From an uncultured Lachnospiraceae bacterium (GTDB taxonomy: Bacteria; Bacillota; Clostridia; Lachnospirales; Lachnospiraceae), in the NCBI GenBank assembly GCA_930972465.1, contig CAKNHF010000011.1:1-64000 (forward strand): a stretch of DNA of 64,000 nucleotides, read 5' to 3'. Under the pieces are notes generated by a model. The model saw only the letters and a list, made by a program, of their open reading frames with translations, did no database searches and was not told the DNA's origin. This document shows positions 43,893-52,481 of this stretch, in pieces. Within the stretch, counting starts at the first letter, position 1; each line of letters starts with the position of its first letter. A program made the translations under genes and the position numbers.

Positions 43893-44906
43893 CTATTCAT
43901 TCCACATCAATGCCATGTTCTCGCTCCGTGACTCCCTCATCATCAGGTCATCCACAGCTTCCGCCGGAGATTTTCCTTCGAAAAGTACTTTGTTTACCTC
44001 CATGACAATAGGCATGGATACATTATATTTTTCAGCAAGCCTTGCCGCCGCTTTCGCAGAGTATACTCCCTCCACTACCATCTTTACCTCATCCATTGCC
44101 TCCTGCATGGACTTTCCCTGGCCCATCAGATAGCCTGCCTTACGATTGCGGCTGTGAACACTGGCGCAGGTCACGATCAGATCGCCGATACCTGTAAGTC
44201 CGCTGAAAGTTTCAATCTTTCCCCCCATCTTCATGCCAAGACGGGAAATCTCAGCAATTCCGCGCGTAATAAGGGCCGCTTTGGTATTATCTCCGTAACC
44301 CAGTCCATCGGCAATTCCTGCTGCCAGGGCGATGACATTCTTAAGCGATCCGCCCAGTTCGATACCAAGGATATCCGGACTCGTGTACACGCGGAACACC
44401 CTGCTGTTGAACATGGACTGAAGATACTCTGCTGTCTTTCTCGTCTTCGCACCGATTACACAGGTAGTGGGCAGCTTCTTTCCCACTTCCTCCGCATGAC
44501 TTGGTCCTGACAGTACTGCTACATCCGCCTGCGGAATCTCCTCGCCGATCTGGACAGAAAGCGTCTTAAGGGTGGACTCTTCGATTCCCTTCGCCACGTC
44601 CACAATGATCTGTCCTTCTGCCACATAAGGGCGCATATTCCGTGCTGTTGACCTGGTATAGATGGAAGGTACTGCGAGGACAAGGAAATCCTTTCCCCGG
44701 ATGGCCTCTTCCATGTCATTGGTGATGACCATATTCTGAGGAAGCTTTACCCCCGGCAGTTTCTGGAGATGCTCTCTCTTCTCATCGAGCATCTTCACCT
44801 CATCCTTATCGATGGACCACACTGTTACCTGATGACCGTTATCGCTCAGCAGGACGGAAAGAGCCGTTCCCCAGCTTCCCGCGCCGAGCACACCTACATT
44901 TGCCAT
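43893..44906 (-). CDS. gpsA: NAD(P)H-dependent glycerol-3-phosphate dehydrogenase
   Basis: Reduces dihydroxyacetone phosphate to sn-glycerol 3-phosphate for phospholipid synthesis. The 337-residue protein has the Rossmann motif VLGAGSWGTALSVLL (about 5-19), AVLSGPSHAEEV, the catalytic lysine region GGSLKNVIALAAGIADGLGYGDNTKAALITRG, and LTGIGDLIVTC. Six base pairs after plsY, so the acceptor (G3P) and its first acyltransferase are made together. Confidence 0.97.
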   Translation of the reverse strand: MANVGVLGAGSWGTALSVLLSDNGHQVTVWSIDKDEVKMLDEKREHLQKLPGVKLPQNMVITNDMEEAIRGKDFLVLAVPSIYTRSTARNMRPYVAEGQIIVDVAKGIEESTLKTLSVQIGEEIPQADVAVLSGPSHAEEVGKKLPTTCVIGAKTRKTAEYLQSMFNSRVFRVYTSPDILGIELGGSLKNVIALAAGIADGLGYGDNTKAALITRGIAEISRLGMKMGGKIETFSGLTGIGDLIVTCASVHSRNRKAGYLMGQGKSMQEAMDEVKMVVEGVYSAKAAARLAEKYNVSMPIVMEVNKVLFEGKSPAEAVDDLMMRESRSENMALMWNE

Positions 44907-44912
44907 GATCGT

Positions 44913-45569
44913 CTACTCCTTTTTCTTTGCTCCGAATTTATTCTCAGTTCCCGACATAAGCCTGCCGATGTTCGCCCGATGGCGGTAGAACGCAAGCGCC
45001 GTCATCAGGAACAGCAGGATATAAAGCTCATACAGCCTTGCCGGTTCCATATCCAGCATACCTCTCTGCCCTGCCAGGATCATCTCAATGAGAAATGCCG
45101 TATATGCCATGAGCGATCCCACTGATATGTACCTTGTGATGATCACCGGAACCAGGAAAAAAGCAAGTGTGACCGGGATCATCAGCAGACTCTCCGGGAG
45201 ACTCCAGAAACTGTTCGCCGCCACAAGTCCCGCCATCACGGCGATCCCTTTTCCTCCCTTGAAGTTCATGTAGAACGGGAAGTTGTGTCCCAGAGTCACT
45301 CCGGCACCTGCGTACATCGCCAGCAGCGGCAGACAGTCGCTCCCCCTGAAGAGAAGACAGGTGATCACCACCGCAACAACACACTTGAGCACATCTCCGA
45401 AGAAAGTCAGAATTCCCGCTTTCCATCCGATGACGCGCAGGGCGTTTGTTGTTCCCGCGTTTCCGCTTCCCTGTTTCCTGATATCAATGTGATTCATTTT
45501 CCCGACAATATAGCCGGTCTGCAGCAGTCCGCATACATATCCGACTGCCAGACATACCAAACGTTCCAT
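44913..45569 (-). CDS. plsY: acyl-phosphate:glycerol-3-phosphate acyltransferase PlsY
   Basis: Integral membrane enzyme that transfers the acyl group from acyl phosphate (made by PlsX, also in this window) to G3P, giving lysophosphatidic acid. The 218-residue protein has the loop-1 motif KQGSGNAGTTNALRVIG (about 33-49), loop-2 LGHNFPFYMNFKGGKGIAVM, and several membrane helices. Located 4 bp after der and 6 bp before gpsA. Confidence 0.96.
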   Translation of the reverse strand: MERLVCLAVGYVCGLLQTGYIVGKMNHIDIRKQGSGNAGTTNALRVIGWKAGILTFFGDVLKCVVAVVITCLLFRGSDCLPLLAMYAGAGVTLGHNFPFYMNFKGGKGIAVMAGLVAANSFWSLPESLLMIPVTLAFFLVPVIITRYISVGSLMAYTAFLIEMILAGQRGMLDMEPARLYELYILLFLMTALAFYRHRANIGRLMSGTENKFGAKKKE

Positions 45570-45573
45570 CCTG

Positions 45574-46902
45574 CTACTGCTCCTTTTCCTTTCTCTCTCT
45601 TATGAAGAACTTCAGCGAAGTCCCGCGGAAGCCGAATGCCTCCCTGATCTTGTTTTCCAGATATCTCGTGTAAGAAAAATGCATCAGTTCTTTGTCGTTG
45701 ACAAAGATCACGAATGTAGGCGGTTTGACCGAAACCTGTGTAATATAGTAAAGTTTAAGCCGCTTTCCCTTGTCTGACGGCGGCTGCTGCATGGCAACGG
45801 CTTCTGTCATGATCTCATTCAGAACACCTGTGGCGATCCGGAGAGTCTGGTTCTCAATCACCATGTCGATCATATCATACAGTTTATTCAGTCTCTGTCC
45901 TGTCAGCGCCGACACATACATGATCTCAGCATAGGGCATATAGGAGAGGGTCTGACGGATCTTTGCTTCGTATTCCCGCATTGTCCTGTCATTCTTTTCT
46001 ATGGCATCCCACTTGTTCACAACAATAATGACGCCCTTTCCTCTCTCGTGAGCGATTCCCGCGATCTTCGCATCCTGCTCGGTCACGCCCTCCGTAGCAT
46101 CAATGACCATCAGCACCACATCAGCGCGCTCCACTGCAGTAACTGTACGGATAATGCTGTATCTCTCCAGCTCTTCCTTTATCTTGTTCTTTCTGCGAAG
46201 TCCCGCCGTGTCGATAAAAATATATTCTTTCCCATTGTGAACGATCTCGGTATCCACGGCGTCTCTTGTAGTTCCCGCAATATCGGAAACGATCACTCGG
46301 TTCTCTCCCAGGAGCTTATTCACTATGGAAGACTTTCCCACATTCGGTTTCCCCACGATGGCCACCCGGGGCCTGTCGTCTTCCTCTGCTTCACCGGCTC
46401 CCTCCGGAAAATGTTCCGCCACCGCTTCCAGCATATCCCCCAGTCCGAGCCGGGACGATGCAGAGATCGGAATGGGATCGCCGATTCCAAGATTATAGAA
46501 TTCATACACATCGGGCATGAATTTATCAAAATTGTCTACTTTATTCACCACCAGGACGACCGGCTTTGCCGATCTTCTCAGCATATCCGCAACTTTGGAG
46601 TCTGCATCTGTAAGTCCCTGACGCACATCTGTGATAAAAATAATCACGTCCGCCGTATCGATGGCTATCTGTGCCTGTTCCCGCATCTGCGAGAGGATCA
46701 CATCTCTGCTGTCAGGCTCGATTCCCCCGGTATCGATCATTGTAAATTCTTTATCCAGCCAGGATATGTCCGCATAGATCCTGTCCCTTGTAACTCCGGG
46801 GGTATCCTTGACGATGGAGATCTTCTCCCCCGCCAGAGCGTTGAAAAGTGTGGACTTTCCCACATTCGGCCGCCCTACGATGGCAACTACAGGTTTACTC
46901 AT
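45574..46902 (-). CDS. der: ribosome biogenesis GTPase Der (EngA)
   Basis: Tandem-GTPase factor for 50S subunit maturation. Two G domains are visible: GRPNVGKSTLFN (9-20), DTGGIE, NKVDNFD, then GKPNVGKSSIVN (about 184), DTAGLRRKNK, NKWDAIE, followed by the C-terminal KH-like domain (KLYYITQVSVKPPTFVIFVN). Length 442 residues, standard. Lies between the DUF512 gene and plsY in one dense operon. Confidence 0.98.
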   Translation of the reverse strand: MSKPVVAIVGRPNVGKSTLFNALAGEKISIVKDTPGVTRDRIYADISWLDKEFTMIDTGGIEPDSRDVILSQMREQAQIAIDTADVIIFITDVRQGLTDADSKVADMLRRSAKPVVLVVNKVDNFDKFMPDVYEFYNLGIGDPIPISASSRLGLGDMLEAVAEHFPEGAGEAEEDDRPRVAIVGKPNVGKSSIVNKLLGENRVIVSDIAGTTRDAVDTEIVHNGKEYIFIDTAGLRRKNKIKEELERYSIIRTVTAVERADVVLMVIDATEGVTEQDAKIAGIAHERGKGVIIVVNKWDAIEKNDRTMREYEAKIRQTLSYMPYAEIMYVSALTGQRLNKLYDMIDMVIENQTLRIATGVLNEIMTEAVAMQQPPSDKGKRLKLYYITQVSVKPPTFVIFVNDKELMHFSYTRYLENKIREAFGFRGTSLKFFIRERKEKEQ

Positions 46903-46923
46903 TTTATCATAACCTTCCTTGAA

Positions 46924-48261
46924 TTATTCATTTCTTGTTTCTGCCGGGCTCTGTCTTATCATGGCTTCGATCAGATCCTGCCCGCTTGATTTTACAATAT
47001 CGACGGGGACTTGTAAAGCGTCAGATACGTCTTTTACCGTAAGATCATCCAGAAATACCGCCTCATCAGCCTTCAGCATATTGCAGGGAAGCAGAAGCCT
47101 GCTGCCCAGCGCTTTTCCTTTCAGCTGAGCGATTATATCCTGACCCGTAATCAGCCCCGACACAGTGATCTTCTCTCCGAAGAAATCATTGCGTATGCAG
47201 TATACATGCACCTTCACTCCGGAGTATTTTTCTTCGATCAGATCCGCCATTTTCTTGATATACGGGAATGCAAGTTTTCCTGTTGCCGCGGAAAGTTCTG
47301 CCCTCCGCCCATCTCCTTTCAGTTTCCTGAAACATTCCTCAAACTCATTAAAAAGAAGACGCAGCATTCCCACTCCGTTTTCAAGCTGTAAATATCCGTC
47401 ATACCTTTCCTCTTCCGGCACTTCTTCTTCTGCCAGAAGATACCACTCATCCCCTGCATGTATAAAGTGAATGCCATACTCCTCATAGATCTTTTTCTGC
47501 CAGCGGTGGATAGTCCCCAGCACTTCCCTTGCTTCCTCCTTTGTAAAAGGTTCCAGCGGGTACAGGCCTTCCCGATATCTGGTCAGTCCCACCGGAACAA
47601 CAGAAACACTCCTCAGCAGAGGAAGATATCCTGTCAGATCACGGATGGACCGATCCAGCTCCTCTCCGTCATTCACCCCTTTGCAGAGAACGATCTGCCC
47701 GTTCATCTCAATCCCTCCCTGATACAGAAGATCCACCTTCTGCAGCGCAGCTCCGGCGAAACGGTTATGAAGCATTTTGCAGCGCAGCTCCGGATTTGTA
47801 GTCTGGAAAGAGATATTGATGGGCTCCAGCCGGTACTTGATGATCCGACTGATATCATGTTCACTCATATTCGTCAGAGTGACATAATTTCCCTGAAGAA
47901 AGGAGAGTCTGGAATCATCATCCTTAAAGTAGAGGGTGTCGCGCATCCCCGGCGGCATCTGGTCAATAAAGCAGAAAATACACCGATTGCAGCATGAGCG
48001 GTATTCATCCATCAGCCCGGTTCCGAATCCGATCCCCAGGGATTCGTCTGCGTCTTTCTCAATCTCGAGCTCCCACTGTTCTCCGTCAGGTTTCTCGACG
48101 AGAAGAAGAAGCTCCTCGTCCTCCACATAATACTGGTAATCAAAAATATCCTCGATCTCCTGTCCGTTGACAGAGAGCAGCCTGTCGCCGGGTTCTATCC
48201 CCAGTTCCGCGGCAATACTGCCTTTTTCCACACTTTCAACTACATGTTCATGTTTCTTCAT
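46924..48261 (-). CDS. DUF512 protein with N-terminal PDZ domain and radical-SAM-like cysteine motif
   Basis: A 445-residue protein of the DUF512 family. Residues 5-75 form a PDZ-like domain (VEKGSIAAELGIEPGDRLLSVNG). The centre carries CCNRCIFCFIDQMPPGMRDTLYFKDDD (near 92), a CxxCxxC motif like those of radical-SAM proteins, then NYVTLTNMSEHDISRI and QTTNPELRCKMLHNRFAG. The C-terminal DUF512 part includes TGKLAFPYI and LPCNMLKADEAVFLDDLT. Reaction unknown; conservation next to der in Clostridia suggests a housekeeping role. First gene of the DUF512-der-plsY-gpsA operon; its promoter is enclosed by a 10-bp inverted repeat. Confidence 0.92.
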   Translation of the reverse strand: MKKHEHVVESVEKGSIAAELGIEPGDRLLSVNGQEIEDIFDYQYYVEDEELLLLVEKPDGEQWELEIEKDADESLGIGFGTGLMDEYRSCCNRCIFCFIDQMPPGMRDTLYFKDDDSRLSFLQGNYVTLTNMSEHDISRIIKYRLEPINISFQTTNPELRCKMLHNRFAGAALQKVDLLYQGGIEMNGQIVLCKGVNDGEELDRSIRDLTGYLPLLRSVSVVPVGLTRYREGLYPLEPFTKEEAREVLGTIHRWQKKIYEEYGIHFIHAGDEWYLLAEEEVPEEERYDGYLQLENGVGMLRLLFNEFEECFRKLKGDGRRAELSAATGKLAFPYIKKMADLIEEKYSGVKVHVYCIRNDFFGEKITVSGLITGQDIIAQLKGKALGSRLLLPCNMLKADEAVFLDDLTVKDVSDALQVPVDIVKSSGQDLIEAMIRQSPAETRNE

Positions 48262-48361
48262 CTATAAATAAAACTCCTCAGTTTTTTCAGTCTGTCAGAT
48301 AACCGGGCACCGGTCATCCTGTCTGTCTCACAGGTATGGGGTTCGCCCGCCTGACAGAATC

Positions 48362-48409
48362 AGCACAGCTTCAGTATAGCATAATTCGGGGGTTCCGCAA
48401 AGCTGTGCT
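48362..48409. promoter_or_regulatory. 10-bp inverted repeat enclosing the DUF512 promoter
   Basis: AGCACAGCTT (48362-48371) and AAGCTGTGCT (48400-48409) flank 28 bp that contain the complete DUF512 promoter; the right arm also touches the prs -35 box. Neither transcript would include both arms, so a DNA operator is the better reading. Confidence 0.5.
48373..48400 (-). promoter_or_regulatory. promoter of DUF512-der-plsY-gpsA
   Basis: TTGCGG (48395-48400), 16-bp spacer, TATACT (48373-48378) on the minus strand. Confidence 0.55.
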
Positions 48410-48437
48410 TGAATTTATAAATAAAAAATGATATAAC
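48409..48437 (+). promoter_or_regulatory. promoter of prs
   Basis: TTGAAT (48409-48414), 17-bp spacer, TATAAC (48432-48437). An ATCCAG/CTGGAT hairpin (48456-48471) follows in the leader before the ribosome-binding site. Confidence 0.65.
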
Positions 48438-48496
48438 CATATATGTAATCATTGGATCCAGATAACTGGATATCACATTTATCACAGGAGAAAATC

Positions 48497-49669
48497 ATGT
48501 CAAATATCGAAGTATTAGAAAAGATTCTTCCGGTTGCCCCGCTTAAGATCGCCGCTATGGAAAGCTGCCGTGAGATGGGTCAGAGAGTTAATGACTATAT
48601 CGTTTCTTTCCGGGAGAATACGATCAACGAGGTAACCGAATCCCCCTTGTATGTCAATTACAAATCAAATAATTATCTGGTGGACTGCAGCTGCCCGCGT
48701 TTTGGTTCCGGTGAAGCGAAAGGTCTTCTAAAAGAGACGATCCGCGGAACAGATCTGTTCATCATGACCGACGTCTGCAATTACAGCCTTACATACAAGG
48801 TAAACGGTCATCTTAATCACATGTCCCCGGATGACCACTATCAGGATCTGAAGAGAATCATTTCAGCGGCCACAGGCAAGGCACACCGGATCAATGTAAT
48901 CATGCCCTTCCTGTATGAAAGCCGACAGCATAAACGCACAAAGAGAGAGTCTCTCGACTGTGCTCTGGCACTTGAAGAGCTCAATGCCATGGGAGTCACA
49001 AACATCATAACATTTGATGCCCATGACCCCCGGGTACAGAATGCGATTCCACTGAGCGGGTTTGACAGCTTCAATCCACCTTATCAGTTTATGAAAGCGC
49101 TTTTCCACGCTGTGCCGGACATTGTTCCGGATAAGGATCACCTTATGATCATCAGCCCTGATGAAGGAGCCATGCACCGCGCGGTATATCTCTCCAATGT
49201 TCTCGGAGTTGATATGGGAATGTTCTATAAAAGGCGGGATTACTCTAAGATCGTCAACGGAAGAAATCCGCTTGTGGCACATGAATTTCTTGGCGACGAC
49301 GTTTCCGGCAAGGATGTGATCATCATGGATGACATGATCTCTTCCGGTGAGAGCATGCTGGATGTCGCCAGACAGCTCAAAGACCGCAGGGCAGCCCGGG
49401 TATTCGTCTGCACTACATTCGGTCTGTTCACGGACGGGTTTGAGAAATTTGACGAATATTATGAAAAAGGGTACATCAACAAGGTTATTACAACCAATCT
49501 GACATACCTGCCGCCGGAACTCTATCAGAAACCGTATTTTATCGAGGCGGATATGAGCAAGTTCCTTGCTCTGATCATTGATTCCCTGAATCATGATGTA
49601 ACCATCGGAGCCGTTCTGAATCCGACAGACAAGATTCACGCACTGCTCGACAGATATAAAAACCGATAG
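48497..49669 (+). CDS. prs: ribose-phosphate pyrophosphokinase (long clostridial form)
   Basis: Makes PRPP from ribose 5-phosphate and ATP for nucleotide, histidine and tryptophan synthesis. The 390-residue protein is longer than classical Prs (about 315). It contains the FDAHDPRVQNAIP segment (flanking the ATP site), SPDEGAMHRAVYLSNVLG, and the PRPP-binding DVIIMDDMISSGESMLDVA near 285-303. AGGAG 6 nt upstream favours the ATG at 48497; a TTG 45 nt upstream only extends the frame into the leader hairpin. Monocistronic, with a strong terminator. Confidence 0.93.
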   Translation: MSNIEVLEKILPVAPLKIAAMESCREMGQRVNDYIVSFRENTINEVTESPLYVNYKSNNYLVDCSCPRFGSGEAKGLLKETIRGTDLFIMTDVCNYSLTYKVNGHLNHMSPDDHYQDLKRIISAATGKAHRINVIMPFLYESRQHKRTKRESLDCALALEELNAMGVTNIITFDAHDPRVQNAIPLSGFDSFNPPYQFMKALFHAVPDIVPDKDHLMIISPDEGAMHRAVYLSNVLGVDMGMFYKRRDYSKIVNGRNPLVAHEFLGDDVSGKDVIIMDDMISSGESMLDVARQLKDRRAARVFVCTTFGLFTDGFEKFDEYYEKGYINKVITTNLTYLPPELYQKPYFIEADMSKFLALIIDSLNHDVTIGAVLNPTDKIHALLDRYKNR

Positions 49670-49684
49670 TTTTCCAAACCTATT

Positions 49685-49739
49685 ACAGAGGCGGACACCG
49701 GAACAGCATTTCCCGCTGTTTTCCGATGTCCGCCTCTGT
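49685..49739. terminator. terminator between prs and the DUF1653 gene
   Basis: Long stem with ACAGAGGCGGAC (49685-49696) pairing GTCCGCCTCTGT (49728-49739) and further inner pairing (GAACAGC with GCTGTTTTC), followed by ATTTT. It serves both convergent genes. Confidence 0.85.
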
Positions 49740-49742
49740 ATT

Positions 49743-50228
49743 TTATCTGAGCCGTCTGCTCTCATATCTGATCTTTGTTCTCAGAAAACGGAGTATGGCT
49801 GCATATCTCTCTTCGACTGTATCCGAGTTTTCTGCAAATTCCAGGCTCTCTGCCACGACCGTAAGAAATCTGTCTGTGACTTCTCCTCTGTGCTTTTGAA
49901 GAAATTCCGCTTTCTCTTCATTTTCATCCAGATCGAGGAATTCGAGGATCAGTTCCTCCTCACTGTTCTTTCTCTCCTGATGTTCCCGCGCCAGATCACG
50001 GCTGAGTTCAAAACGATATACCTGACGGTATCCGGGATATTTTTCATGATCCAGTTCCCGCATAAAAGATTCAAGAGAACTTACATAATACTTCTTTTCT
50101 CCCTGAAGTGACTCATATACCACCATCTCTTCTTTTGTTTCCGTACACAGAGCAATACACAATATTTTATACTCTTTTCCTTTGAAATGTCTGTAAATTT
50201 CTCCTGTTTTCGGTCTTCTGCGATTCAT
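49743..50228 (-). CDS. DUF1653 domain protein
   Basis: A 161-residue protein. The first 70 residues (RPKTGEIYRHFKGKEYKILCIALCTETKEEMVVYESL, then YYVSSLESFMREL) match the DUF1653 beta-rich domain, which has no known function. The rest is charged and helical (HQERKNSEEELILEFLDLDENEEKAEFLQKH) and appears specific to this lineage. The gene ends just before the prs terminator and is followed upstream by ilvA across a short GGGGTC palindrome. No membrane or signal sequence. Confidence 0.85.
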   Translation of the reverse strand: MNRRRPKTGEIYRHFKGKEYKILCIALCTETKEEMVVYESLQGEKKYYVSSLESFMRELDHEKYPGYRQVYRFELSRDLAREHQERKNSEEELILEFLDLDENEEKAEFLQKHRGEVTDRFLTVVAESLEFAENSDTVEERYAAILRFLRTKIRYESRRLR

Positions 50229-50274
50229 TTACGCTTCCCTTTCACTTTTTTGAAAATATTCTGATTTCGGTAGT

Positions 50275-50295
50275 CAAAGGGGTCTGACCCCTTTA
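50275..50295. repeat. GGGGTC-type palindrome, copy 3
   Basis: CAAAGGGGTCTGACCCCTTTA, a nearly perfect palindrome, overlaps the ilvA stop codon (50293-50295). It differs from copies 1 and 2 in the central four bases (CTGA versus CAGG). It may end the ilvA transcript. Confidence 0.65.
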
Positions 50296-51507
50296 ATAAA
50301 GTTTCGCGCTGATGAGCTTCGGTCGAAAGCCTTTCTGCTCCAGTGCGTCCAGTATTTTTTTCTTATGCTCCGTGCCGAACGCTTCCATCGTTATTCTCAG
50401 TTCAACAGCCGCATTTCTGTTCGTACTCACAAACTGGTTGTGTTCCAGTTTGATGACATTCCCCTGCTCATCGGCTATGGTCTTTGCCACCTGAACAAGT
50501 TCGCCCGGCTTATCCGGAAGAAGCACAGATACGGAGAAAATCCTGTCTCTCTGGATCAGCCCATGCTGGACGATCGAGGACATGGTAATCACATCCATAT
50601 TTCCCCCGCTTAATATGCAGACCACCTTTTTCCCTTTGCAGTCAATCTGCTTAAGGGCAGCGACTGAGAGAAGACCGGAATTCTCCACGATCATCTTATG
50701 ATTCTCCACCATATCAAGGAATGCGCCGATCAGTTCGTCGTCCTCCACAAGCAGCATCCTGTCCACATTCTCCTGTACATACGGAAAAATCTTATCTCCG
50801 ACTGCTTTCACGGCTGTTCCGTCTGCAATCGTATTGGCACTGTCCAGTTCTACCACTTCCCCGGCCTGAAGCGCCGCAGTCATACTGGCTGCTTCCGCAG
50901 GCTCAACTCCAATGACCTTGATCTTGGGATTCAGCATCTTAGCCAGGGTAGCCACCCCTGTGATCAGCCCGCCTCCTCCGACCGGAACAACGATGTAATC
51001 CACCGTGGGCAGCTCCTGGACAATCTCCATGGTGATCGTTCCCTGCCCTGCCGCAACGTCAAGATCATTAAACGGGTGTACAAATGTATATCCGTTCTTT
51101 TCCGCAAGTTCGCAGGCATAATTGTAAGCGTCATCATAGACGTCACCGTAGAGCACCACATCAGCGCCATAGCTTTTTGTCCGGTTCACCTTGATCAGCG
51201 GCGTCACGGTAGGCATGACGATTGTAGCCCTGCATCCGAATTTTTTTGCCGCAAAGGCAACTCCCTGGGCATGGTTTCCGGCCGATGCGGTGATCAGGCC
51301 TCTGTCCCTCTCTTCCTGCGTCAGGGTACTGATCTTGTAGTATGCTCCCCGAATCTTATATGCGCCGGTATACTGCATATTCTCAGGTTTCAGGTAAACC
51401 TTCGCCCCGCACTGCTCACTCAGATAATCGCTGAAGATCAGTTTTGTGGGATTGGTCACCCGTTTTACAAGTTCACTTGCTTCCTCAAATTTTTCCAGTG
51501 TCAACAT
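50293..51507 (-). CDS. ilvA: threonine ammonia-lyase with C-terminal ACT domain
   Basis: PLP enzyme converting threonine to 2-oxobutyrate. The PLP-lysine is in YTGAYKIRGAYYKI (about residues 46-59 from the chosen start), with TASAGNHAQGVAFAAKKFG and the glycine loop VPVGGGGLITGVATLAKML. A single ACT-like C-terminal domain (RIFSVSVLLPDKPGELVQVAKTIADEQGN) makes it the 404-residue class usually annotated IlvA or catabolic TdcB-like. GAGGA favours the ATG at 51507 over 51513. It starts right after the ftsY stop, so it is the last gene of the yceD-to-ftsY string, an unusual place for an amino-acid gene. Confidence 0.92.
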   Translation of the reverse strand: MLTLEKFEEASELVKRVTNPTKLIFSDYLSEQCGAKVYLKPENMQYTGAYKIRGAYYKISTLTQEERDRGLITASAGNHAQGVAFAAKKFGCRATIVMPTVTPLIKVNRTKSYGADVVLYGDVYDDAYNYACELAEKNGYTFVHPFNDLDVAAGQGTITMEIVQELPTVDYIVVPVGGGGLITGVATLAKMLNPKIKVIGVEPAEAASMTAALQAGEVVELDSANTIADGTAVKAVGDKIFPYVQENVDRMLLVEDDELIGAFLDMVENHKMIVENSGLLSVAALKQIDCKGKKVVCILSGGNMDVITMSSIVQHGLIQRDRIFSVSVLLPDKPGELVQVAKTIADEQGNVIKLEHNQFVSTNRNAAVELRITMEAFGTEHKKKILDALEQKGFRPKLISAKLY

Positions 51508-51509
51508 TC

Positions 51510-52442
51510 TCATTCTTCCTCTCTGTAAAATAATGCATTCACAAATTCTTCCGAATCAAATTTCTGCAGATCGTCAATTGTCTCTCCCACACCGATATAT
51601 TTCACCGGAATCCCAAGCTCCGCCTGTATCGCAACAGCAATACCGCCTTTCGCCGTCCCGTCCATCTTCGTCAGGATAACGCCTGTGATATCAGCCACCT
51701 CATTAAACTCCCTGGCCTGCGCGAGAGCATTCTGTCCCGTCGTTGCATCCAGAACTACCAGAGTCTCCCGGAAAGCCTCCGGATATTCCCGCTCAATCAC
51801 ACGATTGATCTTCTTAAGCTCTTCCATGAGATTCTTCTTGTTGTGGAGTCTTCCGGCTGTATCACACAACAGCACATCCGCCTTTCTCGCTTTTGCGGCG
51901 GCCACGGCGTCAAACACGACTGAAGCCGGATCCGCTCCTTCCTGTCCGCCGATCATGTCCACACCGGCACGGTTTGCCCACTCTTTCAGCTGCTCCCCTG
52001 CCGCGGCACGGAATGTATCCGCCGCAGCCAATATGACTCTTTTATTCTGTGCGCGCAGCTTTCCGGCCAGTTTTCCGATGGTCGTCGTCTTTCCGACGCC
52101 GTTTACGCCGATGACAAAAACAACGGAAGTTCTGTTTTCAAATTCATATGCTGTCTCTCCCACATCCATCTGCTCCTTGATACTGTCTATAAGGAGCTGC
52201 CTGCATTCCGCAGGTTCTTTAATATGGAGCTCGCGCACTTTCCTCTTCAGATCTTCTATAATGTTCATTGTGGCCTGAACACCCAGATCTCCCATAATCA
52301 GCGTCTCTTCCAGCTCTTCATAGAAATCGTCATCGATCTTGGAAAACCCGTGGAAAATACTGTCCATTCCGGACACAATATTATTTCTTGTCTTGGTCAG
52401 TCCCGACACAAGACGTTTGAAAAATCCCTGTTTCTCTGCCAT
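51510..52442 (-). CDS. ftsY: signal recognition particle receptor FtsY
   Basis: GTPase receptor that docks SRP-ribosome complexes to the membrane translocon. The 310-residue protein has a short N domain without a long acidic A domain, then the G domain: GVNGVGKTTTIGKLA near 107-121, LAAADTFRAAAGEQL, DTAGRLHNKK, TKMDGTAKGG and the closing GVGETIDDLQKFD. GGGAGA lies 9 nt before the ATG at 52442. Follows smc by 39 bp. Confidence 0.97.
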   Translation of the reverse strand: MAEKQGFFKRLVSGLTKTRNNIVSGMDSIFHGFSKIDDDFYEELEETLIMGDLGVQATMNIIEDLKRKVRELHIKEPAECRQLLIDSIKEQMDVGETAYEFENRTSVVFVIGVNGVGKTTTIGKLAGKLRAQNKRVILAAADTFRAAAGEQLKEWANRAGVDMIGGQEGADPASVVFDAVAAAKARKADVLLCDTAGRLHNKKNLMEELKKINRVIEREYPEAFRETLVVLDATTGQNALAQAREFNEVADITGVILTKMDGTAKGGIAVAIQAELGIPVKYIGVGETIDDLQKFDSEEFVNALFYREEE

Positions 52443-52481
52443 ATCGTTTCTCCCTTTCTCACTCTTCATACAGATCTTTCA

